Shown here: piece by piece, positions 43,261 through 52,539 of the stretch | How the letters are laid out: every line of letters begins with the position of its first letter | Position numbering within the stretch: the first letter of the stretch is position 1 | Origin: Subtercola sp. PAMC28395 | GTDB lineage: Bacteria > Actinomycetota > Actinomycetes > Actinomycetales > Microbacteriaceae | Assembly: GCF_018889995.1 (NCBI RefSeq) | Contig: NZ_CP076547.1 | Span: 1,054,001-1,118,000 of the forward strand | DNA length: 64,000 nt | Direction: 5' to 3' | Notes under the pieces: generated by a model | What the model was told of the DNA's origin: nothing | Seen by the model: the letters and a program-made list of their open reading frames with translations, nothing else | The model's database searches: none | Translations under genes and position numbers: made by a program

Positions 43261-44307
43261 TCAGGCCCGCCGAAACTTGCTGTCGCGCACCGACTCGATC
43301 TCTGCAGTGGACTCTCGAACAATGAGAACGGCGGGAATGTGATCTTCTCGATGCAGCTCGGTGTCGGTCAGGGATTTCAGCAACTTGCTCATGGTGAGGT
43401 GCCCGAGGGCGGCGAAGTCCTGCCGAACCGTCGTGAGCGGCGGCCGGTAGTGACCGGATTCCGGTATATCGTCGAACCCAACGACACTGACATCTTCCGG
43501 TACGCGGCGGCCGCGATCGGTCAGGGCATGAATGAGGCCAAGCGCCATTTGATCGTTGGCGACGAAATAGGCTGTCGATTCCGAGCTCGCATCCGCGCTG
43601 CGGCCGATTTCGTAGCCGCTCTGGGCGGTCCAGTCGCCGAGATGGGGCTCACGCGCGACCAGGGAGTGCTGTGCCAGCTCGAAACGCCATCCGCGAAGGC
43701 GCTCCTGGGCATCCGGGGAATCGAGCGGCCCCGAAATGTGCGCGATCTCCCGATGACCGAGTTCGATGAGATGGCGCACTGCTTGTCGTGCCCCGTTGTA
43801 CTGATCGATTGAAACGGCGTCTCGCCCTGCGGGTGCGCTGGAATCGACTGTTATCAGCGGGGCACCGATCTCGATCTCATAGACGGCATCAAGAATGCTT
43901 CGAGAATTCGAGATCAGCACGATCGCCTCGACGTTCTGACGAAGCAGCGAATCGATTGCGTCGCGAACTCCCCCCCGGGTCGCAGTGAGAATGCTGACCA
44001 TCAAAACCGAATATCGAGCCTCTTGCGCCGCTTCATTGAAATGCAGGGCTGTGGATGCCGGGCCGTAGTCCGCGGCACCAGTAGTGATCACACCAACGAT
44101 TCGAGACCGTCGAGTGACCATGGCGCGAGCAGCGGGGGACGGCGCATAGCCCAGTTGCTTGACGGCTTCTTCAACCTTCAATCGTGTGGCGGGCCTCACA
44201 TTCGGAAGGTCGTTCATGACTCGAGAGACGGTCTGGTGTGAGACGCCCGCCAGGCGCGCAACATCGAAGATGTTCGCTGCGCGCGCTCTGTCTCTGTGTT
44301 CGGTCAC
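43261..44307 (-). CDS. LacI-family transcriptional regulator
   Basis: 348 residues. N-terminal helix-turn-helix and hinge: NIFDVARLAGVSHQTVSRVMNDLPNVRPATRLKVEEAVKQLGY (about 12-54) with the YAPSPAARAM hinge helix, followed by a periplasmic-binding-protein-type effector domain (VGVITTGAADYGPASTALHF, GFDDIPESGHYRPPLTTV). GTG start. Last gene of the sugar transporter cluster, so it probably controls the operon through the TGTGAACGCTAAC sites at 50671 and 50748. Confidence 0.94.
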   Translation of the reverse strand: MTEHRDRARAANIFDVARLAGVSHQTVSRVMNDLPNVRPATRLKVEEAVKQLGYAPSPAARAMVTRRSRIVGVITTGAADYGPASTALHFNEAAQEARYSVLMVSILTATRGGVRDAIDSLLRQNVEAIVLISNSRSILDAVYEIEIGAPLITVDSSAPAGRDAVSIDQYNGARQAVRHLIELGHREIAHISGPLDSPDAQERLRGWRFELAQHSLVAREPHLGDWTAQSGYEIGRSADASSESTAYFVANDQMALGLIHALTDRGRRVPEDVSVVGFDDIPESGHYRPPLTTVRQDFAALGHLTMSKLLKSLTDTELHREDHIPAVLIVRESTAEIESVRDSKFRRA

Positions 44308-44328
44308 CTGTGCCGCTTCATGAATTCA

Positions 44329-44345
44329 TGGGAGTGCTACTCCCA
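44329..44345. promoter_or_regulatory. Inverted repeat between ATPase 2 and lacI
   Basis: TGGGAGT-gct-ACTCCCA, directly after the ATPase stop and 22 bp before the lacI start. It could terminate the operon or be an operator; it does not resemble the sites upstream of the binding protein. Confidence 0.4.
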
Positions 44346-44346
44346 A

Positions 44347-45909
44347 TTATGCCGACGCGGAGTCGGCGCCGCGGCCGTAGGCGATGACCGCAAGCAGGCG
44401 CTCCTCCGAGAGATCATCGTTGGGCAGCACAACTTCGAGCTTTTTGTCTCGCATGACAGCGATTCGATCGCTGACGCGCACGAGCTCAGCAAACTCGGCC
44501 GAGATAAAGATCACAGCCATGCCGTTGGACGCCAGCTCGGCAATGAGTCTTTGAATCGCTGCCTTGGTTGCCATATCGACTCCCCGAGTCGGCTCATCGA
44601 GTACCAAGAGGCGCGGAGCGAGGGCAAGCCATCGTGCGAGCAACACTTTCTGCTGATTGCCGCCGGAGAGAGTCTTGACGAGTGCCTCAGGGTTGGCGGG
44701 ACGTATTCCGAGTGAAGTGATGTAGCTGGCCACCAGCTCCGCACGATGATCTTTCGGGAGTCGGTGCATCCAGCCGCGCTCGGCCTGAAGGGCCAGCAGA
44801 ATGTTTTCGGCGATCGAGAAGTCGCCGATGATCCCCTCGCGCGCGCGATTGTCTGACGAGTAGGCAATGCCAGCCGACAGCGCTGTCGCAGGTGATCGAA
44901 GCGGAATCGCCTGGTTGTCGATCTCGATGTGCCCGACGTCGCTCCGCTCGACTCCGGCCAGTAGCCGGGCGAGTTCTGACCGGCCTGAACCGAGCAGCCC
45001 TGCGACACCGACGATCTCACCCTCATCGATGTCGAGGTCGAAGGGCTGGATCAGGCCGGCTTGCCCAACGTGCCTGGCTTTGAGGAACGGCCCGCTCGAT
45101 CGCGTGCTCTCGCACAGTTCCTCTTCTTCGGCCGGTTCATTGACGCGCAAGGCCCTTCGTGTGCCGACCATTTTTTCGACAGCTTCGATACGCAGAATGT
45201 CATCGGTGAGGTACTCACCGATCGAGTGACCGTCTCTCAGGATCGTGAGGCGATCAGAGACCTCGTAGACCTGATCGAGAAAGTGGGAAATGAAGAGAAT
45301 CGCCACGCCGCTGTCTTTGAGCGATCGCAGCACTCGAAACAGCTCGGAGACCTCTTCCTGGTCGAGGCTAGAGGTCGGTTCGTCAAGAATCAGGATCTGG
45401 GCCCGTGCCGCCAGAGCTCGCGCGATCGACACGAGTTGCTGTTCGGCAAGTGAGTACGAGCCGAGTGATGCGCGCGGGTCGAGGTCGAGCCCGAGCTCAT
45501 CGAGGGCCTTCTCTGCGTCATCGCGCATCCACTTCCAGTTGATGCCGAAGCGCCCGTGCCGTTCACGACCCAGCATGATGTTCTCTGCGACGCTGAGGTT
45601 GGGCAAGAGGTCGGTCTCTTGATACACGGTCTGAATTCCATGCAGCTGCGCGTCGGCCGGCGAGGAGAATTTCGCGGAGATCCCTCTGATGGATATCTGC
45701 CCGGAACTGGGAGAGTGAACGCCCGTCAGCGCCTTCACCAATGTCGATTTGCCGGCACCGTTCTCGCCGATGAGCGAGTGAATTTCACCAGAGAACATTC
45801 GGAACGAGACGGCATCGAGCGCGCGGACGCCACCGAAGTCAACGGAGACATCGCGCATTTCGACGACCGGTTCAGCTCTGAACATCGACTCACTCACTTC
45901 GCCCACCAC
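44347..45909 (-). CDS. Sugar ABC transporter ATPase 2 (RbsA/YtfR-type, two NBDs)
   Basis: 520 residues with tandem nucleotide-binding domains. NBD1: Walker A GENGAGKSTLVKAL, signature-region SLAEQQLVSIARAL, Walker B ILILDEPTSSLD. NBD2: the degenerate P loop GLLGSGRSELARLL usual for this family, signature LSGGNQQKVLLARWL and Walker B LVLDEPTRGVD. It is a clear paralogue of ATPase 1 upstream. A 70-bp gap separates it from the permease gene, and TATAGT (45939-45944, minus strand) may be its own promoter. Start GTG 45909; ATG 45885 is an alternative. Confidence 0.9.
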   Translation of the reverse strand: MVGEVSESMFRAEPVVEMRDVSVDFGGVRALDAVSFRMFSGEIHSLIGENGAGKSTLVKALTGVHSPSSGQISIRGISAKFSSPADAQLHGIQTVYQETDLLPNLSVAENIMLGRERHGRFGINWKWMRDDAEKALDELGLDLDPRASLGSYSLAEQQLVSIARALAARAQILILDEPTSSLDQEEVSELFRVLRSLKDSGVAILFISHFLDQVYEVSDRLTILRDGHSIGEYLTDDILRIEAVEKMVGTRRALRVNEPAEEEELCESTRSSGPFLKARHVGQAGLIQPFDLDIDEGEIVGVAGLLGSGRSELARLLAGVERSDVGHIEIDNQAIPLRSPATALSAGIAYSSDNRAREGIIGDFSIAENILLALQAERGWMHRLPKDHRAELVASYITSLGIRPANPEALVKTLSGGNQQKVLLARWLALAPRLLVLDEPTRGVDMATKAAIQRLIAELASNGMAVIFISAEFAELVRVSDRIAVMRDKKLEVVLPNDDLSEERLLAVIAYGRGADSASA

Positions 45910-45979
45910 AGCTCTTCGGTGGCGTGACGTGGTCCAACACTATAACGGCACGCCCAGGCTGGACCGGCGGAACGGGGGC

Positions 45980-46999
45980 TTATCTTTTTCGTCTCGAAAC
46001 CAGGAGTCGCTGCAGCACGACGAAGATCAGGAGCAAGGAGCCGACCACGATCTTCGTCCACCATGAATCCACTCCGATGTAGGTGATGCTGATCTCAATG
46101 AGTCCATAGACCATGACGCCCAACAATGAACCGATGACGTAACCGCTGCCGCCGGTGAGAATGGTGCCCCCGATCACAACTGCTGCGATCGCGTCGAGTT
46201 CCATTCCGAGACCGGTAAGGCTGTAGCCCGAGCCGGTGTAGGCGGCGAAGATGAGACCTGCGACGCCCGCGCACGTTCCACTGATGACGTAGACAGCGAT
46301 TCGGGTTCGTGCCACCCGCAGGCCCATCAGTTTTGCGGACTGTTCATTCCCGCCGATTGCGTAAACACTGCGACCGAAGCGCGTGTACTGCAGCACCCAC
46401 ACCGAAATCGCGACGGTGAGCAGAGCGATGATCACTGTCGGCGTCACGAACCAGCCGCCTCCGAGCGGCAGACGGGTGCGTTCCAGCCAGGTGATCGCGG
46501 GGTCGGTGATGGGGATGGATTGCAGGCTCACAACATACGCCAATCCGCGGGCAAGGAACATTGCGGCGAGGGAGGCGATGAATGGTTGGATCTCGAAGAC
46601 CTGCACCAGAACCCCGACAAGCGCACCGATCACGCTGCCGCTCAGCACGATAGCGGGAATGACCACGAGTGCGGGCCATCCCGTCTGAAGGAGCTCAGCC
46701 CCGAAGATCCCGCTGAAGGCGACCACGGCGCCGACGGAGAGGTCGATGCCCCCCGTGAGGATGACGTAGGTCATGCCCACGGCGAGAACGATCAGGTAGG
46801 CGTTATCGAGAAACAGCGATGAGATGAGCCGGGGAGTGAAGAAGTTTCCGAACAGTGCCTGCCCGACGACGAACATCGCCAGCAGAATGGCCGAGGTCGC
46901 CAGGACCGGGAGCCAGGCAGAGAGCCTCAGCTGCCATCGCGGCGTGCGACGGGTGTGCTTCGAGACCGGTTGCAGGTCGAGAAGAGGTGCGGCGGTCAT
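45980..46999 (-). CDS. Sugar ABC transporter permease (YjfF/RbsC-type)
   Basis: 339 residues and about nine membrane helices. GMTYVILTGGIDLSVGAVVAFSG (about 80-102) is the RbsC-family signature; GGNEQSAKLMGLRVARTRIAVYVISG is the coupling-loop region. ATG 46999 overlaps the upstream permease stop by 4 nt; the longer open frame beyond it is a shadow of that gene. Pairs with the upstream permease to form the channel. Confidence 0.93.
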   Translation of the reverse strand: MTAAPLLDLQPVSKHTRRTPRWQLRLSAWLPVLATSAILLAMFVVGQALFGNFFTPRLISSLFLDNAYLIVLAVGMTYVILTGGIDLSVGAVVAFSGIFGAELLQTGWPALVVIPAIVLSGSVIGALVGVLVQVFEIQPFIASLAAMFLARGLAYVVSLQSIPITDPAITWLERTRLPLGGGWFVTPTVIIALLTVAISVWVLQYTRFGRSVYAIGGNEQSAKLMGLRVARTRIAVYVISGTCAGVAGLIFAAYTGSGYSLTGLGMELDAIAAVVIGGTILTGGSGYVIGSLLGVMVYGLIEISITYIGVDSWWTKIVVGSLLLIFVVLQRLLVSRRKR

Positions 47000-48042
47000 G
47001 CGGTGGCGCTCACTTTCCGAGGCTCGGAGGACACGGGTGTCGGGGTCATTCGTTGTCGCCTCGAGAAGAATTCCCGCGCCCGATTGGACTGCACGAGGCA
47101 GACGACGATCACGACGATGGCCTTGAACAGCGGGGTGACGGCCGGCGGTACACCGAGGAATGTCACGGTCGCCGTCAGGGTCTGGATGATCAGCACACCG
47201 ATGACGGTGCCCGAAAGGGTGAACTTGCCCCCTGCCAGGGATGTTCCGCCGATGACCACAGCAAGAATGGCGTCGACTTCGACGTTCAACCCGGCATTGT
47301 TGGCGTCGGCCGCCATGATGTTCGAGCTGTAGATGATGCCCGCGGCGCCAGCCAACAAACCGCTGATGCCGTATACGATCCAGATGATTCCGCGCGACTT
47401 GATGCCAGCGAGGCGGGATGCTGTCGGATTGATTCCGACCGCCTCGAGCAGCACGCCGAAGGCGGTTCTTCGAACGAGCACCGCGGCGATGATGATCGCA
47501 CAGAGCGAGATGTAGAACGCCACGGGAAGGCCGAAGACGTAACCTGAGGCGATGAAGGCGTACGGGGCGCTCGTGATCGTGGTGATCTGGCCCTGTGTGA
47601 TGAGCATGGCGATGCCGCGTCCGGCCAGCATCAACACCAGCGTTGCGATGATGGGCTGGATCCCGACCACAGAGACAAGGAAGCCGTTCCACAGGCCGAG
47701 GATGAGTGAGACGCCGACGCCGAGCGCGATGCCGATGGCGACGGTGGCCAGCGATTCGGGCGCACCTGAATTTGCGATGAAATTCAGCGACATTGCCCCG
47801 GAGATAGCGATGATCGCTCCGACCGAGAGATCGATGCCCCGCGTTGCGATGACGAGCGTCATGCCGATTCCGACCAGCATCAGAGGGGCGCTGTTTCGAA
47901 GAATGTCGATCAACGATCCGTAGAGTTCACCGTCGTTCACCGTGATGCTCAGAAAGCTGGGACGACTGATCGTATTGATGACGATCAGGGCGAACAGTGC
48001 CACGATCGGCCAGAACAAACGGTGTTTCACAAGCGATTTCAT
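46996..48042 (-). CDS. Sugar ABC transporter permease (YtfT/RbsC-type)
   Basis: 348 residues, about nine helices. GIGMTLVIATRGIDLSVGAIIAISG (about 57-81) is the family signature, and AVGINPTASRLAGIKSRGIIWIVYGISG is the coupling region. ATG overlaps ATPase 1 by 4 nt. Gene order binding protein-ATPase-permease-permease matches the ytfQ-ytfR-ytfT-yjfF galactofuranose importer of E. coli. Confidence 0.93.
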   Translation of the reverse strand: MKSLVKHRLFWPIVALFALIVINTISRPSFLSITVNDGELYGSLIDILRNSAPLMLVGIGMTLVIATRGIDLSVGAIIAISGAMSLNFIANSGAPESLATVAIGIALGVGVSLILGLWNGFLVSVVGIQPIIATLVLMLAGRGIAMLITQGQITTITSAPYAFIASGYVFGLPVAFYISLCAIIIAAVLVRRTAFGVLLEAVGINPTASRLAGIKSRGIIWIVYGISGLLAGAAGIIYSSNIMAADANNAGLNVEVDAILAVVIGGTSLAGGKFTLSGTVIGVLIIQTLTATVTFLGVPPAVTPLFKAIVVIVVCLVQSNRAREFFSRRQRMTPTPVSSEPRKVSATA

Positions 48043-49562
48043 TGCTCACCGCCATTGGCGATGAGCGCGACGATGTCATCCACGTTGATGCCTTCCTCAT
48101 TTTCAATCTCTGCGACTATTCTGTGGTCGCGAAGTACACAGATGCGGCGCGACAGACGCACGACCTCATCGAGCTCCGACGAGATGAAGAGCACGGCCAT
48201 GCCGTCTTCTGCCAACTCGGTCACCAGCTTCTGGATCTCTGCCTTCGCACCGACGTCGATCCCTCGTGTCGGCTCGTCGAGGATGAGAACCTGCGGAGAG
48301 GTGGCGAGCCACCGCGCAAGCAGCACCTTCTGCTGGTTGCCGCCAGAGAGATTCTTGATCAGAGCGTCAGGGTTCGCCGGCCGGATGTTCAGCGCGGCGA
48401 TGTAGGTGCTCGCGAGTTCATCCTGCGCCTGCCTGCTCATCGGGCGAGCCCAGCCCCGCTTTGCCTGAACGCCGAGAGCAATGTTCTCGCGAACGGTCAG
48501 ATCGCCGACGATTCCTTCGGCACGGCGATCCTCAGACGAGAAGGCGATTCGTTCGTCGACAGAGTCGCGCGGATTGGAAAGCCGTACTTCGCGCCCGTTG
48601 ACGAACGATTGCCCGGCATCAGCCCGGTCGGCGCCGTAGATGGTACGAGCGAGCTCCGTGCGGCCAGACCCCAGAAGCCCTGCCAGCCCGACGACCTCTC
48701 CGGCGAAAAGATCGAGATCGGCTGGCTCGACAGTGCCTTTGCGTGAGACCCCGGACACTTTCAGCACAGGCTCGGCCCCGGAGATGCGCGGTGCGTGCGC
48801 CACCCGCTCTCCAAGCGATTCGAGCTCAGTGAACTCGCGGCCCAGCATCTTCGAAATGAGCCCGATCTTGTCGAGCTCTGAGGGGAGGTACTCGCCGACG
48901 AGTTCCCCGTTGCGAAGTACCGTCAGGCGATCGGAGATTTCGTAGACCTGATCGAGAAAGTGTGAGACGAACAGGATTGCGACGCCTTCGGCCTTCAGTC
49001 CACGCATGACGTCGAAGAGCTTCGCGACTTCGGATTGGTCCAGGCTCGAGGTCGGCTCGTCGAGAATGAGAACGGAGCTGTTGAGCACCATTGCTCTGCT
49101 GATTGCGATGAGCTGCTGAACGGCCAGAGAGTGGTTCGACAGCAGCGACCGTGGGTCGACGTCAAGATTCAGGCGTTTCAAGTGCGTCGTTGCCGCATCG
49201 TGCGTCGCCGACCAGTTGATGCCCCAGAAGCCCCGAATCTCGTGCCCGAGCATCACATTCTCGCCGACCGAGAGGTTCGTGCAGAGGTTGACCTCTTGGT
49301 AGACGGTCGAAATGCCGGCTGCCTGGGCATCCGCCGTTCCAGAGAAGCTGCGCTCGATGCCGTGAGCAATGATCACCCCGGAATCAACCGCGTAGACGCC
49401 GGTCAATGCCTTGATGAGCGTGGATTTTCCGGCGCCGTTCTCTCCCATCAGCGAGTGCACCTCACCGGCGCGAAGGCTCAGCCCCACCCGTTGCAGCGCC
49501 TTCACACCTGGGAACTCGATGGAGACATCGCGGACTTCGACGACGATTTCGGAGGCGGTCAT
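48039..49562 (-). CDS. Sugar ABC transporter ATPase 1 (YtfR/RbsA-type, two NBDs)
   Basis: 507 residues. NBD1: GENGAGKSTLIKAL, LAVQQLIAISRAM, VLILDEPTSSLD. NBD2: GLLGSGRTELARTI (degenerate P loop, as in relatives), NLSGGNQQKVLLARWL, VLILDEPTRGID. A complete protein of this type already supplies both ATPase sites, so ATPase 2 at the end of the operon is redundant in principle. Starts 72 bp after the binding-protein stop. Confidence 0.93.
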   Translation of the reverse strand: MTASEIVVEVRDVSIEFPGVKALQRVGLSLRAGEVHSLMGENGAGKSTLIKALTGVYAVDSGVIIAHGIERSFSGTADAQAAGISTVYQEVNLCTNLSVGENVMLGHEIRGFWGINWSATHDAATTHLKRLNLDVDPRSLLSNHSLAVQQLIAISRAMVLNSSVLILDEPTSSLDQSEVAKLFDVMRGLKAEGVAILFVSHFLDQVYEISDRLTVLRNGELVGEYLPSELDKIGLISKMLGREFTELESLGERVAHAPRISGAEPVLKVSGVSRKGTVEPADLDLFAGEVVGLAGLLGSGRTELARTIYGADRADAGQSFVNGREVRLSNPRDSVDERIAFSSEDRRAEGIVGDLTVRENIALGVQAKRGWARPMSRQAQDELASTYIAALNIRPANPDALIKNLSGGNQQKVLLARWLATSPQVLILDEPTRGIDVGAKAEIQKLVTELAEDGMAVLFISSELDEVVRLSRRICVLRDHRIVAEIENEEGINVDDIVALIANGGEQ

Positions 49563-49634
49563 GATTTCCCTTCGTTAATGACTGAAGGGAGGGGGCGAGA
49601 CTCTCACGAATCCCGCCTCCTCCTTGGGTGGTGC

Positions 49635-50618
49635 TCAGTACTGTCGCGTGGGAAGCGCGGCGGTTGCCTGTTCCTGGGTGAATGCCTGGTCGGCGGCAAG
49701 GTAGAGCTTGTCGACCTTCTGGCCGGCAACGACCTTCTTGACGATGTCTGCGACCTGGTCTCCCAGAAGTGGGTTGCACTCGACAACGTAGTTGAATTGA
49801 CCACCCGAAAGTGCGGTCAATCCGTCTTTGGTGCCGTCGATGGTGACGATCTGGATGTCTTTTCCGGGTGTGAGTCCCGCGGCCTTGATGGCATCGAGAG
49901 CACCGAGGCCCATGTCATCGTTCTGTGCGAACAGGACGTTGATGGTCTTGCCGTACTTCTGAAGGAAGCCCTCCATCACGGTCTTGCCCTCAGCGCGGGT
50001 GAAGTTACCGGTCTACGAGTCGAGAACCTTCACGTCGCTGCCTGCGATGGCCTTGTTGAAACCCGTCGTCCGATCGTTCGCCGCAGAAGAACCTGTCGTT
50101 CCCTCCAGCACGACCAGGTTCGCACTCTTGCCGTTGAACGTGTCGGCGACCCATTTGCCAGCGGTCTCGCCCTCCTTCTCGAAGTCGTCGCCGACGCGCG
50201 TCGTGTAGAGGCTCGCATCGGAATCAACCGAACGGTCTTCGAGAATCACCGGGATGTTCGCATCTTTGGCTTCTTTGAGCACGTCGTCCCAGCCGGTCTC
50301 CACGACAGGTGCGAAAACGATTGCACCAACGCCCTGCGTGATGAAGCTCCGGATCGCGGCGATCTGGTTCTCCTGTTTCTGCTGTGCGTCAGAGAAAGTC
50401 AGCTTGAAGCCCTTCGAGTCTGCGAACGCGTCTTTGAGCGAGGTGGTGTTCGCCGAACGCCACCCACTCTCTGCTCCGACCTGCGAGAACCCCACCTTGA
50501 TGGGCGACCCGTCTGCCGCACCCCCCGAGCTACTCGCACTTCCACCGCCACTTGCGCATCCGGTCAGCACCAATGCGACAGCACCCGTCAATGCGAGCAC
50601 GCTGATCAATTTCTTCAT
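49635..50618 (-). pseudogene. YtfQ-like sugar-binding lipoprotein gene interrupted by an in-frame TAG
   Basis: One 328-codon frame is broken only by TAG at 50013-50015. The first 201 residues carry a lipobox (LVLTGC), FSQVGAESGWR, GVGAIVFAPVVETGWDDVL and IPVILEDRSVD, as in galactofuranose-type YtfQ. After the TAG the frame continues TGNFTRAEGKTVMEGF and runs to a normal end at TALPTRQY-like residues. A CAG-to-TAG change would explain it, since Gln is common at this position in relatives. Without readthrough the product lacks its second lobe and cannot bind sugar. Sequencing error is possible. Shine-Dalgarno AAGGAGG precedes ATG 50618. Confidence 0.85.
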
Positions 50619-50670
50619 TACCCAAACCTCCTTGTCTAGGGTGACAACTTCGTCACGTCTCTTTCAGCAA

Positions 50671-50686
50671 TTGTGAACGCTAACAA
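50671..50686. promoter_or_regulatory. LacI-type operator overlapping the sugar operon promoter
   Basis: TTGTGAACGCTAACAA, an imperfect palindrome with the central CG typical of LacI operators. On the minus strand TTGCAA (50693-50698) and CACAAT (50670-50675), 17 bp apart, form a promoter that the site overlaps. Confidence 0.72.
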
Positions 50687-50747
50687 TTTTGATTGCAAGG
50701 TCTATTTGTAACAGATAGATCACAAGGAGCCTGAATTTCTTCGAGAA

Positions 50748-50763
50748 ATGTGAACGCTAACGG
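50748..50763. promoter_or_regulatory. Second LacI-type operator
   Basis: ATGTGAACGCTAACGG repeats the core TGTGAACGCTAAC, 77 bp from the first site, suggesting a looped repressor. It lies about 46 bp before the -10 box of the divergent oxidoreductase gene. Confidence 0.65.
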
Positions 50764-50820
50764 TCCGAGAGTGAGTGAGGTCAAGGCTAAGCCACAGCAC
50801 GAGGAGTTTAGGGTAATGCT

Positions 50821-52500
50821 ATGAGACGCAATCTGCTGTCGGCCCGTACTCTGTGGGCAGCGCTCACAGGCATCGTTTCGGCAGCGGTGGTGCTCGCGAC
50901 TGCTGAATTGGTGGCGCTGTTCGTCGGTGCAGAGAGTAGCCCGCTCTTCGCCGTCGGGGCGCTTGTGATCGACCTCGCCCCGCCAGGGGTCAAAGAGTTG
51001 ACAATATCCCTGTTCGGCACGGGTGACAAAGCGGCACTGCTCGCCATTCTCGCCATCGTTGTGCTGATCGGCGCGGCAGTTTCCGGGCTGCTCGAGTACC
51101 GGAGGCCGCCGTGGGGCACCGTGGTTCTTGTGGTCTTCTCGGCGATCGGGGTCTTAGCGGTGACCACGAGATCTGGTTCTTCGGCACTCTTCGCGATTTC
51201 GACCGTCGTCGGTATGGTCGCCGGAGTCGTGGTTCTGAACACGCTGCAGCAACGGCTGCGCAGGTGGGAGAAGAGCGCGGCCGGGGTCGAACGCGCCGCT
51301 TCTGCGACGATCGGCGCGCGTGAACCTCGGTCAGAGAATTCTGGGGTCGAGACGTGGGCTGCCGAGGGATTGCCTACTGTTCGTGCCGAAGTCGTATCGC
51401 CGAGCATGCGCACGTCTGCTCCTGAGACTCTCGCGCGGCGACAGTTTCTGACCTTCCTCATCGTCGGTGCCGCAGCCTCTGCGGTGGTCGGGTTCGGTGC
51501 GCGCATGATGAATGCAGGGGCCGCGGCTGTTACAGCGGCACGGAACGCACTGACTCTTCCTGCTCCGGCCATTGCCGCTCCTCCGGCACCACCCGGGGCC
51601 GAACTCGGCATCACCGGCCTCAGCCCGGTCATCACGCCGGCCGCGAACTTCTATCGCATCGACACGGCCCTGCAGATTCCCCAGCTCGACCCCGACGCGT
51701 GGCGGCTGCGAGTGGTCGGCATGGTCGAGAACGAGGTCGAGATCTCGTTCGCCGAGCTTCTCGCCCTCCCCCTCGTTGAGAACGCCACGACCCTCACCTG
51801 CGTGTCGAATGAAGTGGGTGGCGACCTGATCGGCACGGCGATGTGGCTTGGCTACCCGATTCGCGACCTATTGGCCAGAGCCAAGCCGACCGCGGGGGCC
51901 GACATGGTGCTCTCCCGCAGCTCAGACGGGTTCACCGCCGGCACGCCGCTCGAGGTGCTTCAAGACGAGGGCCGGCAGTCGCTGCTGGCTGTGGGGATGA
52001 ACGGCTCACCCCTGCCCGTCGAACACGGTTTTCCGGTGCGCATGGTCGTGCCCGGGCTCTACGGCTACGTTTCGGCGACCAAGTGGGTCGTCGAGATGAA
52101 GGTGACGACCTTCGCACAAGACATGGGGTACTGGACTCCGCGGGGCTGGTCGGCGCTCGGCCCGATCAAGACGGCCTCACGCATCGACACGCCGCGTTCC
52201 AACGCCGGGTTGGCCGCCGGAACGATCCCGATCGCGGGCGTCGCGTGGGCGCAGCACACCGGCATCGCAAAGGTCGAGGTGCAGATCGACAACGGCGAGT
52301 GGCAGCAGGCGACGCTCGCTGACGCTATCTCGGCCGATACCTGGCGCCAGTGGGTGCTGCAGTGGAATGCCACCGCAGGCGACCACGTGATCTCGGTGCG
52401 GGCGACCGACTCCTCTGGCTACACGCAGACGTCAGACCAGGCCCCGCCCGCGCCCGACGGCTCGTCGGGCTACCACACCATCCGCGTGACGATCCAGTAG
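50821..52500 (+). CDS. Membrane-anchored molybdopterin oxidoreductase (sulfite-oxidase fold)
   Basis: 559 residues. Four or five N-terminal membrane helices (1-150), a basic linker, one more helix near 213-235, then an external sulfite-oxidase-type Mo-cofactor domain (about 270-460): TTLTCVSNEVGGDLIG contains the Cys that ligates Mo, and HGFPVRMVVPGLYGYVSATKWV and DMGYWTPRGW are conserved. The C-terminal dimerisation domain follows. TAGGGT at 50809-50814, six bases before ATG, suggests a leaderless message. Substrate unknown; a nitrate reductase or sulfite oxidase role is not established. Confidence 0.9.
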   Translation: MRRNLLSARTLWAALTGIVSAAVVLATAELVALFVGAESSPLFAVGALVIDLAPPGVKELTISLFGTGDKAALLAILAIVVLIGAAVSGLLEYRRPPWGTVVLVVFSAIGVLAVTTRSGSSALFAISTVVGMVAGVVVLNTLQQRLRRWEKSAAGVERAASATIGAREPRSENSGVETWAAEGLPTVRAEVVSPSMRTSAPETLARRQFLTFLIVGAAASAVVGFGARMMNAGAAAVTAARNALTLPAPAIAAPPAPPGAELGITGLSPVITPAANFYRIDTALQIPQLDPDAWRLRVVGMVENEVEISFAELLALPLVENATTLTCVSNEVGGDLIGTAMWLGYPIRDLLARAKPTAGADMVLSRSSDGFTAGTPLEVLQDEGRQSLLAVGMNGSPLPVEHGFPVRMVVPGLYGYVSATKWVVEMKVTTFAQDMGYWTPRGWSALGPIKTASRIDTPRSNAGLAAGTIPIAGVAWAQHTGIAKVEVQIDNGEWQQATLADAISADTWRQWVLQWNATAGDHVISVRATDSSGYTQTSDQAPPAPDGSSGYHTIRVTIQ

Positions 52501-52539
52501 CGTGCTCGATCCCGCGACTCCGGGGGGATGAGACCCGCG

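Noticed and set aside
50013..50015. TAG as a recoded amino acid (selenocysteine or pyrrolysine type)
   Set aside because: Selenocysteine uses TGA, pyrrolysine is not expected in this lineage, and the site is not catalytic; a simple nonsense change or sequence error is more likely.
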